Shown in pieces: positions 1 through 9,077 of a stretch of DNA of 64,000 nt. The notes beneath the pieces are model-generated. The model was not told where the DNA came from and made no database searches. It was given only the letters and a program-made list of their open reading frames with translations. Every line of letters begins with the position of its first letter. The first letter of the stretch is position 1. Made by a program: the position numbers and the translations under genes. This stretch comes from an uncultured Thalassolituus sp. (GTDB lineage: Bacteria; Pseudomonadota; Gammaproteobacteria; Pseudomonadales; Oceanobacteraceae). The DNA lies in the NCBI GenBank assembly GCA_913061435.1, contig CAJXUK010000006.1:1-64000 (forward strand), read 5' to 3'.

Positions 1-5
1 TTTGT

Positions 6-227
6 GTGCATTCTAACACCTCTTATTACGTGTCCAAATTCACTGTACCACTACAATTACGAAGCCCTTTCATGCAGCAACTTCAGCAAAATATGCGTAT
101 GCGTGGTTATAGTTTGCGCACAGAGAAAACATACCTTTATTGGATTAGAGACTATATCCGTTTCCATAATCGCCAGCACCCGATGAATCTAGCGTCAGAC
201 CATGTTGTGCAATTATGGATGGCGTGA
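6..227 (+). pseudogene. Integron integrase (IntI) N-terminal remnant
   Basis: The frame resembles the N-terminal SAM-like (core-binding) domain of IntI tyrosine recombinases: from the ATG at 72 it reads MQQLQQNMRMRGYSLRTEKT, followed by a YLYWIRDYIRFH segment and an HP motif, which is the typical IntI start. It stops at 225-227 after about 51 family-like residues. The rest of the roughly 320-residue enzyme, including the catalytic R-H-R-Y domain, is absent, because parE follows. The open frame continues upstream of the ATG to a GTG at position 6, and the window starts there, so the true 5' end is uncertain. No attI or attC site was recognised beside it. It is read as a dead relic, not an active integrase. 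Confidence 0.7.
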
Positions 228-420
228 TGGTGATTATTATTTGTGCATTCATTTAGTAATCCTGTGCCAAATGTCTCTATACCGGGGTTTAACCCTATGA
301 ATCTCAAGCATTTCTATTTTTAATCTAGGAATTATGAACGCTGTCAGTATACTAAAGCGTAAAAACTGTACCCACGTGATCTATGCTCGCGTTACTCACA
401 ATCAGGGGATTAAGGTATTA

Positions 421-2313
421 ATGGCGAATAAAGAATATAACGCGCAGTCGATCGAGGTCTTAAGTGGCCTTGACCCTGTGCGCAAACGCCCTGGGATGTA
501 CACCGATACAACCCGTCCTAACCATTTAGCGCAAGAAGTTATCGATAACTCGGTGGATGAGGCCTTAGCCGGTCATGCCAGTGAAATCACGGTAACCGTG
601 CATGACGATGGCTCATTAACTACCGTCGATAATGGCCGTGGTATGCCAACCGACATTCACCCAGAACATGGGGTATCGGGGGTTGAACTGATTTTAACCA
701 AGCTGCACGCCGGTGGTAAGTTCTCCAACGACAATTATCAGTTCTCGGGTGGTTTGCACGGTGTGGGTATCTCGGTCGTAAACGCGCTATCGACTTTGCT
801 GGAAGTTAAAATCTGGCGTGGTGGCGAAGTCATGCGCATCGGTTTCCAAGACGGTGAAAAAGCACTGGAATTAGAAACCATTGATACCTGTGGTAAAAAA
901 CGTACCGGAACCAGTGTTCGCTTTAAGCCCGATCCTAAATATTTTGATACGCCTAAGTTTTCGATTCCGCGCCTTAAGCATAACTTACGCGCGAAAGCAG
1001 TGCTGTGCCCGGGTTTAAAAATCACCTTTAAAGCGCCAAACCCAGAAGATAATGCCGAGTGGTATTACGAAGACGGTTTGACCGACTATTTAAAGATTCA
1101 TGGTGCGGGTTTAGATGTTTTACCAAAAGAGCCGTTTACGGGCTCTATGCAGGGTAAAACCGAAGCGGCTGATTGGGCGGTATTCTGGTTGCCAGAAGGC
1201 GGCGAGTGCATTCAAGAAAGTTACGTCAACTTGATTCCAACCGCGCAAGGGGGCACCCACGTTAACGGTTTCCGTTCGGGCTTGTTGGATGCGATTCGTG
1301 AATTCTGTGAATTCCGTAATTTATTACCGCGCGGAGTGAAGTTAACGCCGGATGATATTTGGGATCGTTGTTCGTATGTGCTGTCTGCGAAATTAGCCGA
1401 CCCACAATTTTCTGGTCAAACCAAAGAACGTTTGTCTTCTCGTGAAGCGTCGGCGTTTGTATCGGGCGTTACTAAAGATGCGTTTGGCTTGTGGTTAAAC
1501 GAACATACCAACGATGCCGAACTGCTTGCGGAAATGGCCATTGCCAGTGCACAAAACCGTTTACGCAAAGCGAAAAAAGTATCGCGTAAAAAGATTACTC
1601 AAGGCCCCGCATTACCCGGCAAATTGGCCGATTGCACCAGCCAAGATTCTGCTCGCACTGAATTGTTTTTAGTGGAAGGGGATTCTGCTGGCGGCTCGGC
1701 CAAGCAGGCACGTGATCGTGTTTACCAAGCGATCATGCCGTTGCGCGGTAAGATCCTAAACACGTGGGAGGTCGACTCTGGCCAAATTTTAAGTTCTGAA
1801 GAAATTCATAACATTGCGGTGGCGTTGGATATTGACCCGGCAGCAGAGAACTTAGATAACCTACGCTACGGTAAAATTTGTATCCTTGCCGATGCCGACT
1901 CGGATGGTTTGCACATTGCGACATTATTGTGTGCTTTGTTTGTGCGTCACTTCCGTTTATTGGTAGAGCAAGGGCATGTGTATGTAGCGATGCCGCCTTT
2001 GTACCGAATCGATATTGGTAAAGAAGTTTATTACGCCTTAGACGAAGCAGAAAAGAACGGCATTTTAGAGCGCCTGCAAGCCGAGAAAAAACGCGGCACG
2101 CCAAACGTGCAGCGATTTAAAGGTTTGGGTGAAATGAACCCGTTGCAGTTACGTGAAACCACTATGGACCCGAATACACGCCGCCTTGTGCAACTTTCAT
2201 TAAATGATGGCGATGGCACGATGGAAATGATGGATATGTTGTTATCGAAAAAGCGCGCCGGTGATCGTAAAAACTGGTTAGAAGATAGCGGCAACAAAGC
2301 TGAAATTAATTAA
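421..2313 (+). CDS. parE: DNA topoisomerase IV subunit B
   Basis: ParE is the ATPase subunit of topoisomerase IV, which decatenates daughter chromosomes in complex with ParC. The GHKL ATPase region has EVIDNSVDEAL and the RKRPGMYTDTTRPNHL block typical of ParE. The TOPRIM motifs EGDSAGGSA (about residue 418) and DADSDGLHI (about 490) are intact. An open frame runs 29 codons further upstream, but the ATG at 421 has GGGGATTAAGG before it and gives 630 residues, the length of E. coli ParE, with MANKEYNAQSIEVL aligning to the usual N-terminus. parC begins 27 bases after the stop, so the two are probably co-transcribed. Identification is very secure. Confidence 0.97.
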   Translation: MANKEYNAQSIEVLSGLDPVRKRPGMYTDTTRPNHLAQEVIDNSVDEALAGHASEITVTVHDDGSLTTVDNGRGMPTDIHPEHGVSGVELILTKLHAGGKFSNDNYQFSGGLHGVGISVVNALSTLLEVKIWRGGEVMRIGFQDGEKALELETIDTCGKKRTGTSVRFKPDPKYFDTPKFSIPRLKHNLRAKAVLCPGLKITFKAPNPEDNAEWYYEDGLTDYLKIHGAGLDVLPKEPFTGSMQGKTEAADWAVFWLPEGGECIQESYVNLIPTAQGGTHVNGFRSGLLDAIREFCEFRNLLPRGVKLTPDDIWDRCSYVLSAKLADPQFSGQTKERLSSREASAFVSGVTKDAFGLWLNEHTNDAELLAEMAIASAQNRLRKAKKVSRKKITQGPALPGKLADCTSQDSARTELFLVEGDSAGGSAKQARDRVYQAIMPLRGKILNTWEVDSGQILSSEEIHNIAVALDIDPAAENLDNLRYGKICILADADSDGLHIATLLCALFVRHFRLLVEQGHVYVAMPPLYRIDIGKEVYYALDEAEKNGILERLQAEKKRGTPNVQRFKGLGEMNPLQLRETTMDPNTRRLVQLSLNDGDGTMEMMDMLLSKKRAGDRKNWLEDSGNKAEIN

Positions 2314-2340
2314 GGACTGAGCTCAAATTAGGCAACAGAT

Positions 2341-4620
2341 ATGACAGATATTATTGATGAGTCTGGCAGTTCAAGCAGCTACCTAGACGATGGCATAGAA
2401 CGCCAAACGTTAAGAGATTATACCGAGAGCGCGTACTTAAATTACTCCATGTATGTAATTCTCGACCGTGCATTGCCACACATTGGTGATGGCTTAAAAC
2501 CGGTTCAGCGTCGTATTACTTACGCCATGAGCGAGCTGGGTTTAAAATCGACCGCAAAACATAAAAAATCCGCCCGTACCGTCGGTGACGTATTAGGTAA
2601 GTATCACCCACATGGTGACAGTGCCTGTTATGAAGCCATGGTATTAATGGCGCAGCCATTCTCGTATCGCTATCCGCTGGTGGACGGCCAAGGAAACTGG
2701 GGTGCGCCGGATGACCCTAAATCGTTCGCGGCGATGCGTTATACCGAAGCAAAACTAGCCAAATATGCCGACTCGTTATTGTCGGAATTAGGCCAAGGTA
2801 CGGTTGATTGGCAGCCAAACTTTGATGGCACCATGGACGAACCTTGTGTGCTGCCTGCGCGTTTACCGAACTTATTATTAAACGGTACCACCGGTATTGC
2901 GGTCGGTATGGCGACCGATGTTCCGCCACATAACTTGCGCGAAGTGGCCAGTGCCTGTATTCATTTATTAGATGAACCGAAGGCGGATATCGACGCGGTA
3001 CTTGAACACATTCAAGCACCGGATTTTCCCACCGACGCTGAAATCATTACACCAAAATCTGAAATTAAAAAAATGTATCGCACGGGCAAAGGCTCAATCA
3101 AAATGCGTGCGGTTTATGAAATGGAAGATGGCGATATTGTAATTACAGCATTACCGCACCAAGCATCGGGGTCTAAAGTATTAGAACAAATTGCTGCGCA
3201 AATGACGGCAAAAAAATTACCGTTAGTCACCGACTTGCGTGACGAATCGGATCACGAAAATCCAACGCGCTTAGTGATTATACCTAAATCAAACCGAGTT
3301 GATGTCGAAGCCTTAATGGCGCACCTGTTTGCCACTACCGATTTAGAACGCAGCTATCGTGTAAACATGAACGTGATCGGCCTAGACGGTCGCCCGCAAG
3401 TCAAAGATTTGCGTATGCTATTGGTTGAGTGGCTAGAGTTCCGTACGCAAACGGTTCGTCGTCGGTTGCAGCACCGCCTAGACAAAGTGCTTGCACGCTT
3501 GCACATCTTGCAAGGTTTGATGGTTGCGTTTTTAAACATCGATGAAGTCATCGAAATTATTCGTACCGAAGAAAAACCCAAAATTGTTTTCATGGATCGC
3601 TTTGGTTTAAGTGAGATTCAAGCGGAATCTATTTTGGAATTAAAACTTCGTCATCTTGCTAAATTAGAAGAGATGAAGATTCGTGGCGAGCAAGACGAAT
3701 TAGAAAAAGAACGCGATAACTTAGAAAAAATTCTAGGCAGCGATCGCCGTTTGAAAACCTTAATTAAAAAAGAGCTCGCCGCCGACGCTGAATTGTTTGG
3801 TGACGATCGTCGCTCGCCAGTGGTTGCGCGGCTAGAAGCCAAAGCTTTCTCTGAAACTGACTTGCTGGGCAGCGACCCAGTTACCGTTGTTATTTCTGAC
3901 AAAGGCTGGGTACGCGCTGCCAAAGGCCACGACGTAGATGTTGAAGGCTTAAGTTATAAATCCGGTGATAAGTACTTGCTCTCTTGCAAAGGTAAGAGCA
4001 ATCAAAATGCGATTTTCATTGACGACGGCGGTCGAGCCTATTCTGTGCAGAGTCATACATTGCCGTCTGCGCGCGGGCAGGGCGAACCGTTATCTGGGCG
4101 TTTAAATGTTCCTTCCGGCGCTGCGTTTAAAGGTTTAGTGATGGGCGCTGATAGCGATCATTACTTAATGGCAACCGATGCGGGTTATGGTTTTATTACT
4201 CAGCTACAAGACATTCAAACCAAAAACAAAGCGGGTAAAGCGATGTTGACGGTGCCGACCAATGCCCAAGTATTGCCACCCGCTAAAATTGATGCGGTTG
4301 AAAAAGCATGGATCGCCGCCATTAGTAACGAAGGCCGCATGTTGGTATTCCCCGCCGCTGATTTACCCGTTATGGGTCGTGGTAAAGGGAACAAGATGAT
4401 CAGTATTCCTGGGCCGCGCGCAAGCAGCCGTGAAGAGTTAATGATTGCAGCAATTGCCTTTAGCGAAACCGATACCTTGCTCGTACATTCTGGTAAACGA
4501 CACACGAAATTGAAGTTCTCTGATTTAGAGCATTACTTTGGTGAACGTGGCCGCCGTGGTAATAAACTGCCGCGTGGATTCCAGAATGTGGATAGAGTAG
4601 AGATAGCACCAAAAGGCTAG
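2341..4620 (+). CDS. parC: DNA topoisomerase IV subunit A
   Basis: ParC is the DNA-cleaving and rejoining subunit of topoisomerase IV. The predicted 759 residues compare with 752 in E. coli. The catalytic tyrosine is Tyr134 in [10 protein letters not shown]. The quinolone-determining region reads [12 protein letters not shown], with Ser94 and Glu98 at the positions of E. coli Ser80 and Glu84, that is, the wild-type residues. The C-terminal half carries the repeated beta-pinwheel segments and ends with a basic tail rich in Arg and Gly. The gene follows parE closely and is followed by a strong hairpin terminator at 4650-4717. Confidence 0.97.
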   Translation: MTDIIDESGSSSSYLDDGIERQTLRDYTESAYLNYSMYVILDRALPHIGDGLKPVQRRITYAMSELGLKSTAKHKKSARTVGDVLGKYHPHGDSACYEAMVLMAQPFSYRYPLVDGQGNWGAPDDPKSFAAMRYTEAKLAKYADSLLSELGQGTVDWQPNFDGTMDEPCVLPARLPNLLLNGTTGIAVGMATDVPPHNLREVASACIHLLDEPKADIDAVLEHIQAPDFPTDAEIITPKSEIKKMYRTGKGSIKMRAVYEMEDGDIVITALPHQASGSKVLEQIAAQMTAKKLPLVTDLRDESDHENPTRLVIIPKSNRVDVEALMAHLFATTDLERSYRVNMNVIGLDGRPQVKDLRMLLVEWLEFRTQTVRRRLQHRLDKVLARLHILQGLMVAFLNIDEVIEIIRTEEKPKIVFMDRFGLSEIQAESILELKLRHLAKLEEMKIRGEQDELEKERDNLEKILGSDRRLKTLIKKELAADAELFGDDRRSPVVARLEAKAFSETDLLGSDPVTVVISDKGWVRAAKGHDVDVEGLSYKSGDKYLLSCKGKSNQNAIFIDDGGRAYSVQSHTLPSARGQGEPLSGRLNVPSGAAFKGLVMGADSDHYLMATDAGYGFITQLQDIQTKNKAGKAMLTVPTNAQVLPPAKIDAVEKAWIAAISNEGRMLVFPAADLPVMGRGKGNKMISIPGPRASSREELMIAAIAFSETDTLLVHSGKRHTKLKFSDLEHYFGERGRRGNKLPRGFQNVDRVEIAPKG

Positions 4621-4649
4621 AAAGAAAGACTAGCAATTAGTTGGCTGTT

Positions 4650-4717
4650 AAAAAGCCCAGTGAGTGTTCCTAATATTCTATAAAACTAGATGTTAGGGAA
4701 GCTCATTGGGCTTTTTT
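4650..4717. terminator. Hairpin terminator after parC; copy 1 of a ~68-bp repeat
   Basis: An A-run followed by AGCCCAGTGAG pairs with CTCATTGGGCT and a T-run, so the hairpin can terminate in both directions. Inside, TTCCTAA can pair with TTAGGGAA. The whole 68-base sequence recurs at 6248-6319 with one inserted C and one C-to-T change. It would end parE-parC transcription. The repeat lies immediately before the Fic gene and its partner lies immediately after it. Confidence 0.85.
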
Positions 4718-4748
4718 ATGGCTGTTCACTTTTTATCTAAAAAGTTGG

Positions 4749-4877
4749 TTAACTCAAAATTTATCATTTTTGAGTTAACGAGAAACATTATTCGATTTCT
4801 ATCTCAAAAATAGACAAAATTGAGTTATAAATGAGATTATGCTATTACTTAACTCAATTATTGCCATTTTTGAGTTA
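4749..4877 (+). promoter_or_regulatory. Three inverted-repeat operators upstream of the Fic gene
   Basis: Three related palindromes lie within 130 bases before the GTG start. Site 1 is perfect with 11-bp arms: TTAACTCAAAA at 4749-4759 and TTTTGAGTTAA at 4768-4778. Site 2 is imperfect: CTCAA at 4803-4807 and TTGAGTT at 4820-4826. Site 3 has TAACTCAA at 4850-4857 and TTGAGTTA at 4870-4877 and ends five bases before the start codon, so a bound protein would cover the ribosome-binding region. The shared half-site is AACTCAA. The C-terminal winged-helix-like part of the Fic protein is a natural candidate ligand (inference). Confidence 0.75.
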
Positions 4878-4882
4878 TAGCC

Positions 4883-6226
4883 GTGAAAAAACCACCTCAA
4901 GTCTCAAAAAGTCCCTTTATTGAAATAGCTAAGGCTCAGCCAGAGCTATTATCGGCTTATATGGATCTGCACAATCCTGTGGATAAGAAAGGGCGCTACT
5001 TGCCGTTTAATGAGTTATATCGTCGCTTTCCCAGTGCGTTAGATCCGCAGCTCGCATGGTCTGTTGTACGCGATTCTAGACAGGCTCGGTTAACAAAATT
5101 GGCACCGATTAATGCCTCTTTGTCTTCGCTGGAGTATTTTATTAGCCCTACTATTCAAGAAGCTAACATAGCCATTGAACGTCATGCCTCTCTTGCTTCG
5201 TTAGAGTGGATGGCTCATCAACTAGGTGAAGGCGATGTTGAAAGGGGGAGCTTTAGGAGTGTGCTCGAGAATCTTATTAAGGACGAAGCTATTAGCAGTA
5301 GTCAGCTAGAAGGCGCCGCAACAACGACAAGAGTCGCACGTGATTTATTGCTGAATAATCGCAAGCCAGAAAGCGTCTCAGAAAAAATGATTCTGGGAAA
5401 TTTCCGCTTAATGCAAGCAGCATGGGCTGAAAAAGATCAGCCACTTTCTTTAGATTTGATTAAGCAGCTGCACCATGTTGGCATGAGTGATATTAATGAC
5501 GAGCAATATCAACCAGGAAGGTTGCGCCAAACCGATGATGTTGTCGTCGTGGATGCTGCGGGTGATGTTGTGCATACCCCGCCGTTGGCTCAAGAATTAG
5601 AATCACGTTTAGAGTTTGTTGCTGACTGGTTTAATACGATTGAACCGAGTCCTAGCTGTTCTGCTTTTGTTATTGCAACGTCTTTACATTTTGCTATTGG
5701 CTTTGAGCATCCATTTCATGATGGTAATGGGCGTTTAGCGCGAGCGCTTTTTTATTGGACGATGTTTAAGTATGGGTATCATGCATTTCGTTATATTTCT
5801 ATTAGTGCGCTGTTGAATGAAGCACCGGTGAAGTATGGAAAAAGTTATATTCATACTGAAACGGATAATATGGATATGACGTATTTTATTGATTATCAGA
5901 GTAAGGCTGTTACTAGGGCGATTGATCAGTTTTTGCAGGATTTCTCAGTAATGGTTGATCGCTATAAAAACTTTAAACAGCAGTTTGAGTCTTCAGCACT
6001 TTATAAAAAAACCAATGAAAAGCAGCAGGCTGTTATTATTTTAGTGCACAATATTGGTATAAAAAAAGTTAATGCGGCTTGGGTCCAGACAATGGTGGCT
6101 TGTTCGTACAATACCGCGGCGTCGGTTCTTAATGGGCTGACTGAGTTAGGTATTTTCCAGCGTGAGAAGGTTGGAAGAGAGTGGCAGTACTCAATGTTGA
6201 AGAGGATTGTTGACGAAGGTTGTTAA
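4883..6226 (+). CDS. Fic family protein with C-terminal winged-helix-like domain
   Basis: Fic enzymes usually transfer AMP from ATP to a hydroxyl of a target protein. The core motif HPFHDGNGR is intact at residues 276-284. An N-terminal inhibitory motif of the S/T-xxx-E-G/N type is present as SSQLEG (Ser139, Glu143, Gly144), so this looks like a class II, self-inhibited Fic protein. Residues 1-110 resemble the Fic/DOC N-terminal region; residues about 375-447 look like a winged helix (NTAASVLNGLTELGIFQ). The start is GTG at 4883, directly after the third operator, with a weak ribosome-binding site. The gene has its own regulatory region and is bracketed by a duplicated hairpin, which suggests acquisition as a unit. 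The target is unknown. Confidence 0.9.
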   Translation: MKKPPQVSKSPFIEIAKAQPELLSAYMDLHNPVDKKGRYLPFNELYRRFPSALDPQLAWSVVRDSRQARLTKLAPINASLSSLEYFISPTIQEANIAIERHASLASLEWMAHQLGEGDVERGSFRSVLENLIKDEAISSSQLEGAATTTRVARDLLLNNRKPESVSEKMILGNFRLMQAAWAEKDQPLSLDLIKQLHHVGMSDINDEQYQPGRLRQTDDVVVVDAAGDVVHTPPLAQELESRLEFVADWFNTIEPSPSCSAFVIATSLHFAIGFEHPFHDGNGRLARALFYWTMFKYGYHAFRYISISALLNEAPVKYGKSYIHTETDNMDMTYFIDYQSKAVTRAIDQFLQDFSVMVDRYKNFKQQFESSALYKKTNEKQQAVIILVHNIGIKKVNAAWVQTMVACSYNTAASVLNGLTELGIFQREKVGREWQYSMLKRIVDEGC

Positions 6227-6247
6227 TGAATAAAATGTTTATCGCAT

Positions 6248-6319
6248 AAAAAAGCCCAGTGAGTGTTCCTAATATTCTATAAAACTAGATGTTAGGGAAG
6301 CCTCATTGGGTTTTTTTTT
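6248..6319. terminator. Hairpin terminator after the Fic gene; copy 2 of the repeat
   Basis: This is almost identical to 4650-4717 and has the same AGCCCAGTGAG / CTCATTGGG stem and flanking A- and T-runs. It lies between the convergent Fic gene and serine hydrolase gene and can serve both. The near-identity of two long hairpins 1.6 kb apart is unusual for ordinary terminators. Confidence 0.85.
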
Positions 6320-6332
6320 GAGCTTTACTTAT

Positions 6333-7532
6333 TTACTGCAAAGACTTCGCTACCGCTCTAAAAAATTCAACGGCAACGCTAGCCGATTCAAGATTGTTGT
6401 CGGTAAAATTAATGTTGGCTGAATTCTTAACAATGACGACACCGGCTTTTTTATTGACGTAAATAAATTGGTCATAGATCCCCAGAGCTAAAAACTCTTG
6501 GTCTGCGTTGATGGGCAGCCACCACTGATACCCGTATCCTAGATCAAGATCAGCAGAATCGCGTTTGCCAGGCATTAAGTGAGGGGCATCAGGCGTAGTT
6601 GATTCTTTAACCCAAGCTTCGGGTACGATTTGTTTATCATTCCAGCGACCATTATCTCGATACAGTTTCCCAAATTTTAAATAATCAACAGCGCGCATGT
6701 TTAATCCGCCCAACACCATCGGTTCGCCCAATTCGTCTGTTAGGTAAAAGGTATCTGCTTCAGGCTGGATATGATCCCATAAGTGCTTTTTAAAATAATC
6801 AACTATGGGTTCGCCGGTTGCACCACGAAGAACCATGCCAATTACATGAGTGTCGACACTTACGTAATGTAAGTATTGTCCTTGTTCTCTTTCTGTTTCT
6901 AGGCTGGCGGCAAACTCATCAAACGATCCTCCTAAGGCTAGCAGTCGGCCCATGCGGTTAATGTCAGAGAAAAAGTCTTTGTAATCTTCGTTAAAACGAA
7001 CGCCACTCGACATTTGCAACACGTTTTTTAACGTTACACCGTCGTAGCCACTGCCTTTAAGTGACGGTGCGTAATCGGTAACAAGGTCATTGAGGTCTTT
7101 AATCTTTTCTTGCTCGACGGCGATGCCTACCAAGGCCGATAGAAAAGACTTAGCCACCGACCATGAAATCCGCTTGTCTTCGGCCGTGGTACCTAAATAA
7201 TAAGATTCATGAGTAATCGATTCGTCATGCAATACCACTAAAGCTGTTGTGGCTGTTTCTTTAAGAAAATCATTTGTTTTAAAGGTTTGCGCATTAAATA
7301 CAAAGCTTTCTGGCAGCGCTTGTTCAGCTTTATTAAAGTAATAAGGTTCGCTGGCGCTCGCAATAGTTATAGTTGGAAGAGCCTCTTGCATGCTGACAAA
7401 ATTATTGACAATTTTGTCTTCATCAAACAAGGTGATGACCTTGTGTAAATTGGTGAGGGTACCCCAATTTAATGCGGCTGCGGCGATTAATAAAAAGCCT
7501 GCGATTATGAATATTTTTTTTATTGTTAGCAT
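6333..7532 (-). CDS. Membrane-anchored serine hydrolase, beta-lactamase class C family
   Basis: This 399-residue protein belongs to the beta-lactamase / penicillin-binding-protein-like (PF00144) hydrolases. The nucleophile motif SxxK is SVAK at residues 125-128 in RISWSVAKSF. A YxS motif that can supply the catalytic tyrosine is at 223-225 (YVS in HYVSVDTHV). The N-terminus (residues 6-22) is a hydrophobic signal or signal anchor, so the enzyme should act in the periplasm. The family includes esterases, amidases and 6-aminohexanoate-dimer hydrolase-like proteins; the substrate cannot be predicted, and a true beta-lactamase role is unlikely. It stands alone, converging on the Fic gene. Confidence 0.85.
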   Translation of the reverse strand: MLTIKKIFIIAGFLLIAAAALNWGTLTNLHKVITLFDEDKIVNNFVSMQEALPTITIASASEPYYFNKAEQALPESFVFNAQTFKTNDFLKETATTALVVLHDESITHESYYLGTTAEDKRISWSVAKSFLSALVGIAVEQEKIKDLNDLVTDYAPSLKGSGYDGVTLKNVLQMSSGVRFNEDYKDFFSDINRMGRLLALGGSFDEFAASLETEREQGQYLHYVSVDTHVIGMVLRGATGEPIVDYFKKHLWDHIQPEADTFYLTDELGEPMVLGGLNMRAVDYLKFGKLYRDNGRWNDKQIVPEAWVKESTTPDAPHLMPGKRDSADLDLGYGYQWWLPINADQEFLALGIYDQFIYVNKKAGVVIVKNSANINFTDNNLESASVAVEFFRAVAKSLQ

Positions 7533-7668
7533 AAGTAAACATATCCGATTTGTTTAGAGTAGCGTGCAATCCAATTGAAGGCGCTTATGTTATAGACATT
7601 AACGTTAGTTTTAAAGAGAACCGTGTTGAATTGTTATACAATCTTGTTAATTTTTTAGGTAATGAATA

Positions 7669-8277
7669 ATGGAATTAACCGCTTGGCTTTCGCTAGCATT
7701 GATCTGTGTTTTGGGTGCAATGACCCCGGGTCAAAGCTTTATTATTATTTTAAGACACTCAATGGCGGGTGGTCGTTTGAATGGTTTAGTGGCCAGCTTA
7801 GGTCATGGTTTAGGGGTTATGTTATATGCCATAGCGACGGTTGTTGGTTTGGCGGTAATCATTCAACAAACCCCTTGGCTGTTTGATGCCATTCGGTATT
7901 TAGGGGCTGCTTTTTTAGTTTGGTTGGGCTACCAGGCTTTAACGTCACATCCAGATCAAACTTTGGTCGCTTCAGAAAAAGCGAGTATACGATTACGACA
8001 GAGTTTTTCAGAGGGGTTAATGATATCGTTTTTAAACCCTAAGTTAGCGATCTTCTTTTTGGCTTTGTTTAGTCAATTTGTTGTTGATGAAGCCAGCGTA
8101 TTGCAAAGTCTGATCATGATCGCCACGGTAACAGGGATCGATACGCTTTGGTATTGTCTTGTAGCATTGGTGTTGTCTCATTCATTGATGTTGCCAAAAC
8201 TAAGACGCCATATTGGCGTCATTGAGAAAGCTTCAGGTGTTGTATTATTGCTGGTGGCTCTTCGAGTTGTTATCTAA
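7669..8277 (+). CDS. LysE/RhtB family amino-acid exporter
   Basis: This is a 202-residue integral membrane protein with five to six hydrophobic helices. The N-terminus contains GAMTPGQSF, the family's conserved TPGP-like motif here with Gln, and LNPKLAIFF occurs mid-protein. The LysE/RhtB family exports amino acids or their derivatives by an exchange with protons; the substrate is not deducible. A short A/G-rich stretch (TAGGTAATGAATA) precedes the ATG at 7669. The gene runs toward the heme operon and stops 22 bases before the hmuV stop, with no clear terminator between them. Confidence 0.85.
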   Translation: MELTAWLSLALICVLGAMTPGQSFIIILRHSMAGGRLNGLVASLGHGLGVMLYAIATVVGLAVIIQQTPWLFDAIRYLGAAFLVWLGYQALTSHPDQTLVASEKASIRLRQSFSEGLMISFLNPKLAIFFLALFSQFVVDEASVLQSLIMIATVTGIDTLWYCLVALVLSHSLMLPKLRRHIGVIEKASGVVLLLVALRVVI

Positions 8278-8298
8278 AGACACTAGCAGTTATCTATT

Positions 8299-9069
8299 TT
8301 AAGCAGGAATGACCATGGGCCAGCCCTTGGGGTGCGGCATAATTTGAACGGGATATTCGTAGACGCGGTTAATGGTATTTTCTTGCAAGACTTCATTCAC
8401 CGAACCGTTATTTACAATGCGTCCCTGTTTCATGAGTACTAACCTATCGGCATATTGAGCGGCCAAGTTTAAATCGTGCAGTACCATAATCACCGCAATA
8501 TTATGTGACTGTACAATACTTTGTATGACTTCGAATACCTGATGTTGATGTGCTAGATCTAAGCTTGATGTGCACTCATCTAGAAATAAATATCGCTGTT
8601 GATCATCTTGATTGCGAGTTACCTGAGCAACAACTCTTGCTAGCTGTACTCTTTGTTGCTCGCCCCCCGATAATGTTAAATAGTTCCGATCATGCAAGTG
8701 GCTAACATTAAAAAGAGACAAAGCCCGCTCTATATAAATAGCTTTTTCATCGGTTTGTATTGGCTGCACTAAGCTCATTTCGATGACTTCTGAAACCAAA
8801 AAAGGAAAATCTAATTGTATAGACTGTGGCATTACGGAACGTAAATTAGATAATTCTAAGCTTGAATATGTATGTAAACCTAAACCTTCTAATTCAACCT
8901 GTTCTAGCCCAGCAGTAATATCTCCGCATAGAGTTTTCATTAATGTTGATTTACCTGCGCCATTGGGGCCTAAAATAGCCGTGATGGTTCTTGGTTCTAC
9001 AGTTAGTGAAATATGCTTTAAAATTGATTGCTTGTTTAATGTAATATTAAGCTGATGAGTGCTTAGCAT
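8299..9069 (-). CDS. hmuV: Heme ABC transporter ATP-binding protein
   Basis: This is the ATPase of the heme importer HmuTUV. Walker A is GPNGAGKST, the signature is LSGGEQQR and Walker B is YLFLDECTSSLD. The predicted 256 residues match the family. The open frame extends 102 codons further upstream, but that part overlaps hmuU in another frame and has no homology. The ATG at 9069 (MLSTHQLN) gives the normal start, 8 bases after the hmuU stop. It is the last gene of the leftward heme operon. Confidence 0.92.
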   Translation of the reverse strand: MLSTHQLNITLNKQSILKHISLTVEPRTITAILGPNGAGKSTLMKTLCGDITAGLEQVELEGLGLHTYSSLELSNLRSVMPQSIQLDFPFLVSEVIEMSLVQPIQTDEKAIYIERALSLFNVSHLHDRNYLTLSGGEQQRVQLARVVAQVTRNQDDQQRYLFLDECTSSLDLAHQHQVFEVIQSIVQSHNIAVIMVLHDLNLAAQYADRLVLMKQGRIVNNGSVNEVLQENTINRVYEYPVQIMPHPKGWPMVIPA

Positions 9070-9077
9070 AAGTGTCC

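Noticed and set aside
738-1025. Antisense open frames over parE and parC
   Set aside because: No ribosome sites or known domains; they are shadows of the conserved genes.
4650-6319. attC-type integron recombination sites at the Fic-flanking repeats
   Set aside because: An IntI relic lies nearby and the repeats are of attC length with imperfect symmetry, but no RYYYAAC/GTTRRRY pair with proper spacing is present; a duplicated terminator explains the sequence better.
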